This document shows positions 1 to 7,311 of a stretch of DNA of 64,000 nt, one piece after another. The position numbers and the translations under genes are program-made. The DNA comes from Mycolicibacterium porcinum (GTDB lineage: Bacteria; Actinomycetota; Actinomycetes; Mycobacteriales; Mycobacteriaceae). The stretch spans positions 1 to 64,000 of the forward strand of contig MVIG01000006.1 of NCBI GenBank assembly GCA_002086835.1. The letters run 5' to 3'. Each line of letters starts with the position of its first letter. Within the stretch, counting starts at the first letter, position 1. The notes under the pieces are model-generated. The model was not told where the DNA came from and ran no database searches. It worked only from the letters and a program-made list of their open reading frames with translations.

Positions 1-130
1 GGTGGTGGCGGTGCGGGTGGGTCGCCGTGATAGGCGGGTGGAACCCATTGTGGTTCAAAGCTTTGAGGGCCGAACTCCGGTGGAACGGAGCCATGCGGAG
101 GCGTGTCGTCAGGTGGTCCGGGCGGTGTCG

Positions 131-916
131 TCATGCGGGCACCTCCTGAGAGTGGGCTGGTGTGCGATAGTACCCGCGGCGGTAGCCGTACCACAGGCGA
201 AATCCCAGGATCAGCAACGACGGCAGCAGGAACCATTGCGGGCGGGTCAGATCCAGCCACACGGTCTCGTTGGCCCGGACGAACTCGACGAAGAAGCGGA
301 ACACCGCGTAGCCGGCGACGTAGAGCACGAACAGTTCTCCGGGTCTGCCGATGCGCGGCCGCAGCCACCACAACACGGCGAACGCGGTGAGTTGGAAGGC
401 GATCTCGTAGAGGAACGACGGGTGCATGGCGGCTCCGGCGAGGCAGCCCGGGCATTCGGGGGTGTCGGCCGGCGCATGGATTCCCCATGGCAGGGTGGTG
501 GGCCGGCCGGGCGCTTCGGTGAGGTGGCAGCCGATCCGGCCGATCGCCATGCCGAGCGCGACCGCTGGGGCGAACAGATCGCCGGTCTTTCCGCGGTAGC
601 CGCCGAGCCGCTTGGCGATGAGCACCCCGAGATAGGCGCCGAGCAGCCCGCCGAGAATGCTGCGCGAACCGAACTGCCATGCCTGCGCCAGGGTCGGATT
701 GGCGCTGAGGTCCAGGTGACGCACCCACCCGGTCAACCTCATCCCGATCGCGCCACCGATCAACGCGCCGGCTGCGGCGACCACGGACTGTTCGTTGACC
801 GCGCCGCGCCTGCGGGCCTCGGACACGAACACCAGCAACGCTGCGAACACCCCGAGGGCGACGAACAGGTTGTGCACCCCGACGCTGAGAGGCCCCAGGT
901 GCCACTGCGCAGTCAC
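131..916 (-). CDS. Lgt-like (prolipoprotein diacylglyceryl transferase family) membrane protein
   Basis: A 261-aa polytopic membrane protein with the Lgt fold signatures: GRIG at residues 126-129, HPSFLYE at 165-171 and GYAVFRFFVEFVR at 202-214, which holds the family's conserved Tyr (203) and Arg (207). Lgt transfers diacylglycerol from phosphatidylglycerol to the lipobox cysteine of prelipoproteins. It departs from canonical Lgt in two ways. The usual HGGLLG motif reads LGGLLG at 88-93, so the histidine reported as essential in E. coli Lgt is absent, and the Asn-rich motif after GRIG is replaced by CHLTE. An extra CPGC pair sits at 155-158. It is probably a paralogue rather than the housekeeping enzyme. 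It lies beside a ZIP transporter on the same strand, separated by 25 bases. Family assignment is firm; activity is uncertain. Confidence 0.75.
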   Translation of the reverse strand: MTAQWHLGPLSVGVHNLFVALGVFAALLVFVSEARRRGAVNEQSVVAAAGALIGGAIGMRLTGWVRHLDLSANPTLAQAWQFGSRSILGGLLGAYLGVLIAKRLGGYRGKTGDLFAPAVALGMAIGRIGCHLTEAPGRPTTLPWGIHAPADTPECPGCLAGAAMHPSFLYEIAFQLTAFAVLWWLRPRIGRPGELFVLYVAGYAVFRFFVEFVRANETVWLDLTRPQWFLLPSLLILGFRLWYGYRRGYYRTPAHSQEVPA

Positions 917-941
917 CTGCCGAACCTAACCCGCGGCCGGC

Positions 942-1646
942 TCACCCGGCCAGCGACAGTCCGGCGGCCACAGCGAATCCCAGCACGGCCGCCAGCCCGG
1001 CATTCTCGCCGGCTTTCTCGGTGGCCTCGGGGATCATCGAGCCCACCAGCATGACCAGCAGGGCACCGGCGGCGAATCCGTTGATCCCGCCCTGTAATTG
1101 GGCGCCGGCCACGTTCTGCAGCTGGTATCCGCCGACCGTGGCCAGCGCGCAGAGCGCGGCGATCGCGGCCCAGCCGCCCACGATGCGGCGGGCGGGTTCA
1201 CCCGCGGATCGCATGTCGCTGGCGGATCCGATGGATTCGGGCAGGTTCGACACGAAGATAGCGACGACCAGCGCCAGGCTGACGCCGGCCCCGGTGGCGA
1301 TCCCGATGCCGAGCGCGGCCTGCTCGGGAATGCCGTCGAGCAGGGCGCCGAGCAGCAAGGGCAGCCCGGCCGTCTGGGTTCCGTTGCGGCCCAGTCGATC
1401 TACTGCCTTGTCCGCGAGATAGAACACCACGGCGCCGATGGCCAGGCCGAGCGCCACGGCCCAGGCGCCGCTGGCCCGGAAGCCTTCCTCGGCGAGTTCG
1501 AAGGAGATGCTGGAGATGAGCGCGCCTGCGCCGAAGCCGAGGACCAGGCCGACGAGGCGTTGATTCCAGTCCCGGACCACGCCGGCGACCGCCCCGATGA
1601 GAAGTGAGGAAGCGGCGACCAGGCCCCAGGTCAGCGCGGTGAGCAC
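942..1646 (-). CDS. ZIP-family divalent metal transporter
   Basis: A 234-aa integral membrane protein of the ZIP (ZupT-like) family, which imports zinc or other divalent cations. The two signature helices of the binuclear metal site are recognisable: DGIPEQ in the middle of the protein (helix 4) and SNLPESIG about 27 residues later (helix 5). Seven to eight hydrophobic segments are visible. There is no long His-rich loop between helices 3 and 4. It is transcribed toward the Lgt-like gene and lies near the nickel/cobalt-responsive nmtR-ctpJ pair, so a metal-homeostasis role fits. The substrate metal cannot be read from the sequence. Confidence 0.85.
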   Translation of the reverse strand: MLTALTWGLVAASSLLIGAVAGVVRDWNQRLVGLVLGFGAGALISSISFELAEEGFRASGAWAVALGLAIGAVVFYLADKAVDRLGRNGTQTAGLPLLLGALLDGIPEQAALGIGIATGAGVSLALVVAIFVSNLPESIGSASDMRSAGEPARRIVGGWAAIAALCALATVGGYQLQNVAGAQLQGGINGFAAGALLVMLVGSMIPEATEKAGENAGLAAVLGFAVAAGLSLAG

Positions 1647-1829
1647 AGGCGCAGCATAAGCCAGCGCAGGCTCAGAACCGGGGAAGTGGGGCGGTGGGAG
1701 ATGTGACGAAGCGCGAGATCGCGCGACCGATCGGTGCGATCGATGAGGTTATGGCCCGAGGATCGGGCGGCGTAGGGGCTGGGGTGGTGGCCTGTCGTCG
1801 GTTGCCCGGACGGCAGGCCACCGACGGCG

Positions 1830-1928
1830 TCAGCGCCGCGCGTTGCAGTTCGGGGGGTTGCCGCAGTGGTGGCCACCGTCGCAGGCATTGCAGCGACAGG
1901 TGCAGGATCCCTTGGTTGCGATGCGCAT
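1830..1928 (-). CDS. 32-residue Cys/His-rich peptide, possible metallothionein-like protein
   Basis: A very short gene with an ATG start at 1928 and a TGA stop at 1830-1832, preceded by GAGGAG ten bases upstream. The 32-residue product carries six cysteines and two adjacent histidines: a CTCRCNAC block at residues 9-16, then GGHHCG, then a final NCN. A density of metal ligands like this in so short a peptide suggests a zinc, nickel or copper thiolate cluster. It is not obviously MymT, the copper metallothionein of M. tuberculosis. It lies between a ZIP transporter and nmtR-ctpJ, all metal genes. The 220 bases upstream are AT-rich and could hold its promoter. The rest of 1647-2147 shows no other gene. 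Confidence 0.6.
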   Translation of the reverse strand: MRIATKGSCTCRCNACDGGHHCGNPPNCNARR

Positions 1929-2147
1929 CGTTGTTCAACTCCTCACTGTTCGGGTGCCGCCGGACGGCCGGCAGCAAACTCCCGAGTACGGATGGATATC
2001 AACATATAACGACTTCACAATAGTTCGGCCCACCGTGAAAATAAAGGATTCCGGCAAGGCGCGCGTTTTTGCCATGCTGCTTATTCCGGAGCGGCGCTCG
2101 CGGGTGAACAGTGTGTGAAACTCTTTGGCCGCAGCCGACTTAGGGGC

Positions 2148-2501
2148 TCAGGCCGAGGTATCGCGCGCGCCGAGTCGGAGGTGCTCGATGTGGTAGATGG
2201 CCTCGTCCAGCAGTTGTGCCACATGGTTGTCGTAAAGCCGGTACACGATGTTGCGGCCGGACCTGTGGCCGGTCACCAGGCCCAGCGCCCGCAATAGCCG
2301 GAGCTGGTTGGAGACCGCGGGCTGTTCCATGCCGACCGCAGTGGACAGTTCGGTGACCGAACACGGTGATTCCCGCAGCCGGGTCAGGATCAGCAATCGG
2401 TTGGGGGAGGCCAGGGCCTGCAGGGTCTCGGCGACTTTGGCCGCCGAGGCGGCGTCGAGGGACGCCGCCGGCGTCGCGCGCCCCTCTACTCCGTGACCCA
2501 T
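2148..2501 (-). CDS. nmtR: NmtR, ArsR/SmtB-family nickel/cobalt-sensing repressor
   Basis: A 117-aa winged-helix repressor. The N terminus MGHGVEGR is the same as I recall for M. tuberculosis NmtR, which uses its N-terminal Gly-His region as nickel ligands. The C-terminal alpha5 ligands are also present: Asp91, His93, His104 and His107. The recognition helix lies around residues 55-72 (GMEQPAVSNQLRLL). In the apo state NmtR represses a P1B-type ATPase gene; Ni(II) or Co(II) binding releases DNA. It is divergent from ctpJ across 97 bases that carry a candidate operator. All ligand positions are kept, so I infer a functional nickel/cobalt sensor. Confidence 0.93.
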   Translation of the reverse strand: MGHGVEGRATPAASLDAASAAKVAETLQALASPNRLLILTRLRESPCSVTELSTAVGMEQPAVSNQLRLLRALGLVTGHRSGRNIVYRLYDNHVAQLLDEAIYHIEHLRLGARDTSA

Positions 2502-2537
2502 GGCATTAATTCAAGCATGCGAGCCAAATCGTAGGTG

Positions 2538-2561
2538 ATACATTTCAATCTCTACATGTAT
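2538..2561. promoter_or_regulatory. Candidate NmtR operator between nmtR and ctpJ
   Basis: A perfect 6-bp inverted repeat, ATACAT (2538-2543) and ATGTAT (2556-2561), with a 12-base spacer, in the divergent nmtR/ctpJ promoter region. The right arm overlaps a TATAAA sequence (2559-2564) that could be the ctpJ -10 box, so a bound repressor would block RNA polymerase. ArsR/SmtB repressors typically bind AT-rich inverted repeats of this kind. Assignment to NmtR is inference from position. Confidence 0.5.
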
Positions 2562-2598
2562 AAAGGTATGCGTTGTTGCATCTGACGGGAGTCGTTCC

Positions 2599-4533
2599 AT
2601 GACCGCACTGGCGCCATCGCCGGCTCGCAACCGTCCCATGGCGGTACCGGGTCGACGGTTGGGCTGGCTGTGGTCGGTCATCTCGGTGCGATGGGCGGCC
2701 GCAGCACTGGTCCTGTTCCTGGCCGGGTTGGCCGCGCAGCTCTCCGGCGCTCCGGAACCGGTGTGGTGGACGCTGTATCTGGCCTGCTACGCCGCCGGTG
2801 GGTGGGAACCCGCATGGGCGGGTGTGCAGGCGCTGCGCGACCGCATCCTCGATGTCGACCTGCTGATGATCCTGGCGGCGATCGGCGCGGCAGCCATCGG
2901 GCAGATTTTCGACGGCGCACTGCTGATCGTCATCTTCGCGACGTCAGGCGCGTTGGAGGATGTGGCGACCGCACGTACCGAACGCTCGGTGCGCGGTCTG
3001 CTCGATCTGGCCCCGGCCGACGCGACACTGCTCGACGACGACGGTGCCGAGCGCGTCGTCGACGCGGAGTCGCTGCGTCCAGGCGACCAGATCCTCATCC
3101 GGCCCGGGGAACGGATCTCGGCTGACGGCACGGTGACCGGTGGGTCCTCGGACGTCGACCAATCCTCGATCACCGGCGAACCGCTGCCGGTCGCCAAACA
3201 TCCGGGCGACGACGTCTTCGCCGGAACGCTCAACACCTCCGGGGCGCTGCGGGTCACGGTCACGCGCGACCCGTCGAGCACCGTGATGGCGCGGATCGTC
3301 GCGGCTGTCGCGGCGGCTTCGGAGACCAAGGCCACGACGCAGCTGTTCATCGAGAAGATCGAGCAGCGCTATTCGGTGCTGGTGGTGGCCGCGACGCTGG
3401 CGTTGTTCACGGTGCCGCTGGTTCTCGGCGCCGATCTGCGCTCAACTCTGTTGCGCGCCATGACCTTCATGATCGTGGCCTCACCCTGTGCCGTCGTGCT
3501 CGCCACCATGCCGCCCCTGCTGTGTGCGATCGCGAACGCCAGCCGTCGCGGCGTACTGGTGAAATCCGCGGTGGCCATGGAGCGGCTGGCCGACACGGAT
3601 GTCGTCGTCCTCGACAAGACCGGAACGCTGACCACCGGCGCGCCCCAGGTGTCGCAGGTGATTTCCCTCGGCGAGGTGTCACCGGACCGGGTGCTTGCAA
3701 CTGCCGCTGCCGCAGAACAATTCAGCGAGCACCCGATCGGGCGGGCCGTCGTCGCGGAGGCGGCATCCCGTGCCATCGCGGTGCCCCAGGCCACTGGCTT
3801 CACCTCCGGTGCGGGCCGCGGGGTTCGGGCAATGGTCGACGGGTGCCCGGTCGAGGTGCTCAGTCCCGCGGCGTATGCGGGTCCGCGGATTCCGGAGGTG
3901 GCCGAGATCGAGGCGACCGGGGCGACCGCCGTCGTCGTGACCGTCAATGGCGAAGCCATCGGGGTGCTGGGTCTGCGGGACCAGGCCCGCCCTGGCGCGG
4001 TCGCCGCGGTGCGGGCGTTGCACGCCATGACCGGATGCTCGCCGGTGCTGCTCACCGGCGACAACCACGCCGCGGCAGCGCAACTGGCCGGGCAGTTGGG
4101 CATCGACGACGTGCGGGCCGGACTGCTTCCCGAGGACAAGGCGGCCGCGGTCCGGGAGCTGGAATCGGACGGTCGGCGCGTGCTCATGGTGGGCGACGGC
4201 GTCAACGACGCACCGGCCATGGCGTCGGCGCATTCCTCGATGGCGATGGGGCGCACCGGTGCCGATCTCACGGTGGACACGGCCGACGTCGTCACGGTGG
4301 GCGACGATCTCTCGGCGATCGCCGGGGTGGTCGCGTTGTCCCGGCGGGCCAGGCGCCTGGTCATCGCCAACCTGGCGATCGCCGCCACCGTCATCACCGT
4401 GCTGGTGACCTGGGACCTGTTCGGGCACTTGCCGTTACCGCTCGGCGTCGCCGGACACGAAGGGTCGACCATCCTGGTCGCCCTCAACGGGCTGCGGCTG
4501 CTGAGCAGCCGGGCCTGGCCCCGACTTGCCTAG
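2599..4533 (+). CDS. ctpJ: CtpJ, P1B-4-type cobalt/nickel-exporting ATPase
   Basis: A 644-aa metal-transporting P-type ATPase. It has the P1B-4 membrane motif SPC (Ser295-Pro-Cys297) in place of CPC, the phosphorylation motif DKTGTLT (Asp339), a TGEP actuator loop, GDGVNDAP in the hinge, and HEGST in the last membrane segments, which is characteristic of the Co2+/Ni2+ P1B-4 subgroup. There is no N-terminal heavy-metal-associated domain, as usual for this subgroup. It uses ATP hydrolysis to export metal from the cytoplasm. The ATG at 2599 follows ACGGGAG. Divergent pairing with nmtR mirrors the M. tuberculosis Rv3743c-Rv3744 arrangement and implies induction by nickel or cobalt. Confidence 0.92.
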   Translation: MTALAPSPARNRPMAVPGRRLGWLWSVISVRWAAAALVLFLAGLAAQLSGAPEPVWWTLYLACYAAGGWEPAWAGVQALRDRILDVDLLMILAAIGAAAIGQIFDGALLIVIFATSGALEDVATARTERSVRGLLDLAPADATLLDDDGAERVVDAESLRPGDQILIRPGERISADGTVTGGSSDVDQSSITGEPLPVAKHPGDDVFAGTLNTSGALRVTVTRDPSSTVMARIVAAVAAASETKATTQLFIEKIEQRYSVLVVAATLALFTVPLVLGADLRSTLLRAMTFMIVASPCAVVLATMPPLLCAIANASRRGVLVKSAVAMERLADTDVVVLDKTGTLTTGAPQVSQVISLGEVSPDRVLATAAAAEQFSEHPIGRAVVAEAASRAIAVPQATGFTSGAGRGVRAMVDGCPVEVLSPAAYAGPRIPEVAEIEATGATAVVVTVNGEAIGVLGLRDQARPGAVAAVRALHAMTGCSPVLLTGDNHAAAAQLAGQLGIDDVRAGLLPEDKAAAVRELESDGRRVLMVGDGVNDAPAMASAHSSMAMGRTGADLTVDTADVVTVGDDLSAIAGVVALSRRARRLVIANLAIAATVITVLVTWDLFGHLPLPLGVAGHEGSTILVALNGLRLLSSRAWPRLA

Positions 4534-4595
4534 CGCGAGCAGACGCATATGTACCGAAAACATCGGCGTGTCGGGTACATATGCGTCTGCTCGCG
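4534..4595. terminator. Perfect 22-bp stem hairpin between convergent ctpJ and prpE
   Basis: Two perfect 22-base inverted arms (4534-4555 and 4574-4595) flank an 18-base loop. The arm begins CGCGAGCAGACGCATATG. It fills the gap between the convergent ctpJ stop and the prpE stop, starting one base after the ctpJ stop codon. There is no T-tract on either side, which fits an I-shaped mycobacterial terminator that could serve both strands. A dispersed intergenic repeat is an alternative reading. Confidence 0.7.
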
Positions 4596-4603
4596 GAGAA
4601 TGT

Positions 4604-6484
4604 CTAGCGCTGCAGCACGTCCTTCAGCGCGTCGAGCACGGCGGGATCCTCGATGGTGGAGGGCACCGGCTCGTCCAGGCCGTCGGCGATGCCGCGCATG
4701 GTCTTGCGCAGGATCTTTCCCGACCGGGTTTTCGGCAACGCCGCGACCACGTCGACCTTCTTGAAAACCGCCACCGCGCCGATGTGGTCCCGCACCCGGT
4801 CGACGAGCTCCTGGGTGATCCCCTCGGTCGAGGCCCCGCTCTTGAGCACCACGAAGCCGCGCGGTACCTGTCCCTTGAGTTCGTCGGCGACGCCGATCAC
4901 CGCGCATTCGGCCACCGAGGGATGGTCGGCCAGGACTGCTTCGATCGACCCGGTCGACAACCGGTGTCCGGCAACGTTGATCACGTCGTCGGTGCGGCCC
5001 ATCACGAACAGGTAGCCGTCGGAGTCGACGTAACCACCGTCGCCCGTGAGGTAGTAGCCGGTGAACGCCGACAGGTACGACGCGACATAGCGGTGATCGT
5101 CGCCCCACAACGTGGGCAGCGTGCCCGGAGGCAGCGGCAGCTTGATGCAGATCGCGCCTTCCTCGTCGGCCTCACACCGCGTGCCGTCCGAACGCAGGAT
5201 CTGGACGTCGTAGCCAGGCATCGGCACGGTCGCCGAACCGGGTTTGATCGGCATCGGTTCGACGCCCATAGGATCGGCTGCGATGGCCCAACCGGTTTCG
5301 GTCTGCCACCAGTGGTCGACGACGGGGATGCCGAGTTTGTCGGCGGCCCAGTGATACGTGTCGGGATCGAGGCGCTCGCCGGCCTGGAACAGATACTTGA
5401 GCCCGGACAGGTCGTAATCGGTCAGCCGCGTGGCGTTCGGATCGTCCTTCTTGATCGCGCGGATCGCGGTCGGAGCGGTGAACAGTGCCTTGACGCCGTA
5501 CTCGGCGGCTACGCGCCAGAACGCCCCGGCGTCGGGTGTGCCGATCGGTTTGCCTTCGTAGAGAACGGTTGTCGCGCCCAGCAGCAGCGGTGCGTACACG
5601 ATGTAGGAGTGGCCGACCACCCAGCCGACGTCGGAGGCCGCCCAGAACACGTCGCCGGGTGCCACGTCGTAGATGTGGCGCATGCTCCACAGCAGGGCCA
5701 CCGCGTGCCCGCCGTTGTCGCGGACGATGCCCTTGGGTTTACCGGTGGTGCCCGACGTGTACAGCACGTACAGCGGATCGGTGGCGGCCACCGGTACCGG
5801 GTCGACCGGCGCGGCGTCGGCCACCAGCTGCTGCCAGTCGTGATCGCGCCCGTCGACCAGCTCGCAGGGACATTGATCGCGCTGCAGGATGACGCAGGCT
5901 CGCGGCTTGTGCTCGGCGATCTCCAGTGCCGCGTCCAGCATGGGTTTGTATTCGACGATGCGGGTCGGCTCGACGCCGCAGGACGCGCTGACCACGGCCA
6001 CCGGGCGGGCGTCGTCGATTCGGGTGGCCAGCTCATTCGCGGCGAACCCGCCGAACACCACCGAGTGCACGGCGCCGAGCCGGGCGCAGGCCAGCATCGC
6101 GATGACCGCCTCGGGGACCATCGGCATGTAGATCACCACGAGGTCGCCCTTGTTCACCCCGAGCCCGCGCAGCGCTCCGGCGAACCGGGCGGTGGCGTCG
6201 CGCAACTCGCGGTAGGTGTAGGTGGCCTTGGTGCCGGTGACGGGGGAGTCGTAGATCAGCGCGGTCTGGTCGCCACGCTCGGCGACGTGCCGGTCCAGGG
6301 CGTTGGCGCAGGTGTTGAGCTCGGCGTCGGGGAACCAGCGGTAGAACGGCGGGTTGGTGTCGTCGAGTATGCGCTGCGGCTCGGACGTCCAGGTCACCGC
6401 CTTGGCGGCGTCGGCCCAGAAGGTGGCCGGGTCGTTGAGGCTGGCATCGAAGAGAGCACGGTAGAGGGCACCATCACCTGACAT
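4604..6484 (-). CDS. prpE: Propionyl-CoA synthetase (AMP-forming)
   Basis: A 626-aa ANL-superfamily ligase that activates propionate (or acetate) to the CoA thioester through an acyl-adenylate. Visible motifs are the P-loop YTSGTTGKPKG, the adenylate-binding DHWWQTETG, YYLTGDGGYVDSDGY, the hinge GRTDDVINVAGHRLSTGSIE and the C-terminal catalytic lysine in PKTRSGKILR, the site normally controlled by acetylation. The N-terminal domain and the GAVHSVVFGGF segment match the acetyl/propionyl-CoA synthetase group rather than long-chain ligases. In mycobacteria it would feed propionate into the methylcitrate or methylmalonyl pathways. No prp genes adjoin it, so it is probably transcribed alone. Confidence 0.85.
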   Translation of the reverse strand: MSGDGALYRALFDASLNDPATFWADAAKAVTWTSEPQRILDDTNPPFYRWFPDAELNTCANALDRHVAERGDQTALIYDSPVTGTKATYTYRELRDATARFAGALRGLGVNKGDLVVIYMPMVPEAVIAMLACARLGAVHSVVFGGFAANELATRIDDARPVAVVSASCGVEPTRIVEYKPMLDAALEIAEHKPRACVILQRDQCPCELVDGRDHDWQQLVADAAPVDPVPVAATDPLYVLYTSGTTGKPKGIVRDNGGHAVALLWSMRHIYDVAPGDVFWAASDVGWVVGHSYIVYAPLLLGATTVLYEGKPIGTPDAGAFWRVAAEYGVKALFTAPTAIRAIKKDDPNATRLTDYDLSGLKYLFQAGERLDPDTYHWAADKLGIPVVDHWWQTETGWAIAADPMGVEPMPIKPGSATVPMPGYDVQILRSDGTRCEADEEGAICIKLPLPPGTLPTLWGDDHRYVASYLSAFTGYYLTGDGGYVDSDGYLFVMGRTDDVINVAGHRLSTGSIEAVLADHPSVAECAVIGVADELKGQVPRGFVVLKSGASTEGITQELVDRVRDHIGAVAVFKKVDVVAALPKTRSGKILRKTMRGIADGLDEPVPSTIEDPAVLDALKDVLQR

Positions 6485-6606
6485 ACCGGCACCGTAGCGT
6501 GTCGGGCCAGCCGAAATCGGTGATTGTCGCTGGTCGGTGCGCTGCCCGCGACGGGAGGTCGCTCAGGCGCGGTCATCGGTCGGTCACCACCTCTCGGCGC
6601 AAGGAG

Positions 6607-7311
6607 CTACTCCTGGAAGCGGTACCCCATCCCTGCCTCGGTCAGCAGGTGCACCGGGCGGGATGGATCGTCCTCGAGCTTGCGGCGCAGCTGCGCCAGA
6701 TAGACCCGCAGATAGTGGGTTTCCTTCGCGTACGCCGGCCCCCACACTTCGCGGAGCAGCTCTTCACGCCCCACCAGCTTGCCGCGGTTGCGGACCAGCA
6801 TCTCCAGCATGCCCCACTCCGTCGGGGTCAGGTGCACCTCGTGGTTGTTCTTGGTGACCTTCTTGGACGCCAGATCGACGGTGAACGAGGAGGTTTCGAT
6901 GACGGGTTCATCGGTTTCGGACGCCGCCGCGCCCCGGCGTACCGCGGCGCGCAGCCGGGCCAGGAACTCATCCATCCCAAAGGGTTTGGTGACGTAGTCG
7001 TCGGCGCCTGCGTCGAGGGCCTCGACCTTGTCGGACGAGTCGGTGCGCGCCGAGAGCACGATCACCGGCGCCGACAGCCATCCGCGGAGGCCGGCCAGCA
7101 CCTCGATGCCGGACATGTCGGGCAGGCCGAGATCGAGCACGATCACGTCGGGCCGGTGATCGGCGGCGGCGCGCAGGCCCTGCCCGCCGTTGGTGGCGGT
7201 GTCGACCTCGTAGCCGCGCACCGACAGGTTGATCCGCAGCGCGCGCAGGATCTGCGGTTCGTCGTCGATCACCAGGACGCGGGTCTTGGCGACGTTGGTG
7301 GTGGGTGTCAT
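6607..7311 (-). CDS. kdpE: KdpE, response regulator of the potassium two-component system
   Basis: A 234-aa OmpR-type regulator with a receiver domain (phosphoacceptor Asp60 in VIVLDLGLPD, acidic pocket IDDE near residue 15, conserved Lys in DDYVTKPF) followed by a winged-helix DNA-binding domain containing LTPTEWGMLEMLVRN and YLRVYLAQLRRKLE. It accepts phosphate from KdpD and activates the kdp operon under potassium limitation. Its ATG overlaps the kdpD stop (ATGA), so the two are translationally coupled. It is the last gene of the operon. Its likely targets are the CTTTA repeats upstream of the operon at 14.83-14.92 kb. Confidence 0.95.
   Translation of the reverse strand: MTPTTNVAKTRVLVIDDEPQILRALRINLSVRGYEVDTATNGGQGLRAAADHRPDVIVLDLGLPDMSGIEVLAGLRGWLSAPVIVLSARTDSSDKVEALDAGADDYVTKPFGMDEFLARLRAAVRRGAAASETDEPVIETSSFTVDLASKKVTKNNHEVHLTPTEWGMLEMLVRNRGKLVGREELLREVWGPAYAKETHYLRVYLAQLRRKLEDDPSRPVHLLTEAGMGYRFQE

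Noticed and set aside
4526..6481. A long plus-strand open frame opposite prpE
   Set aside because: The minus-strand frame has all acyl-CoA synthetase motifs. The opposite frame is a high-GC shadow rich in Gly, Arg and His with no family similarity.
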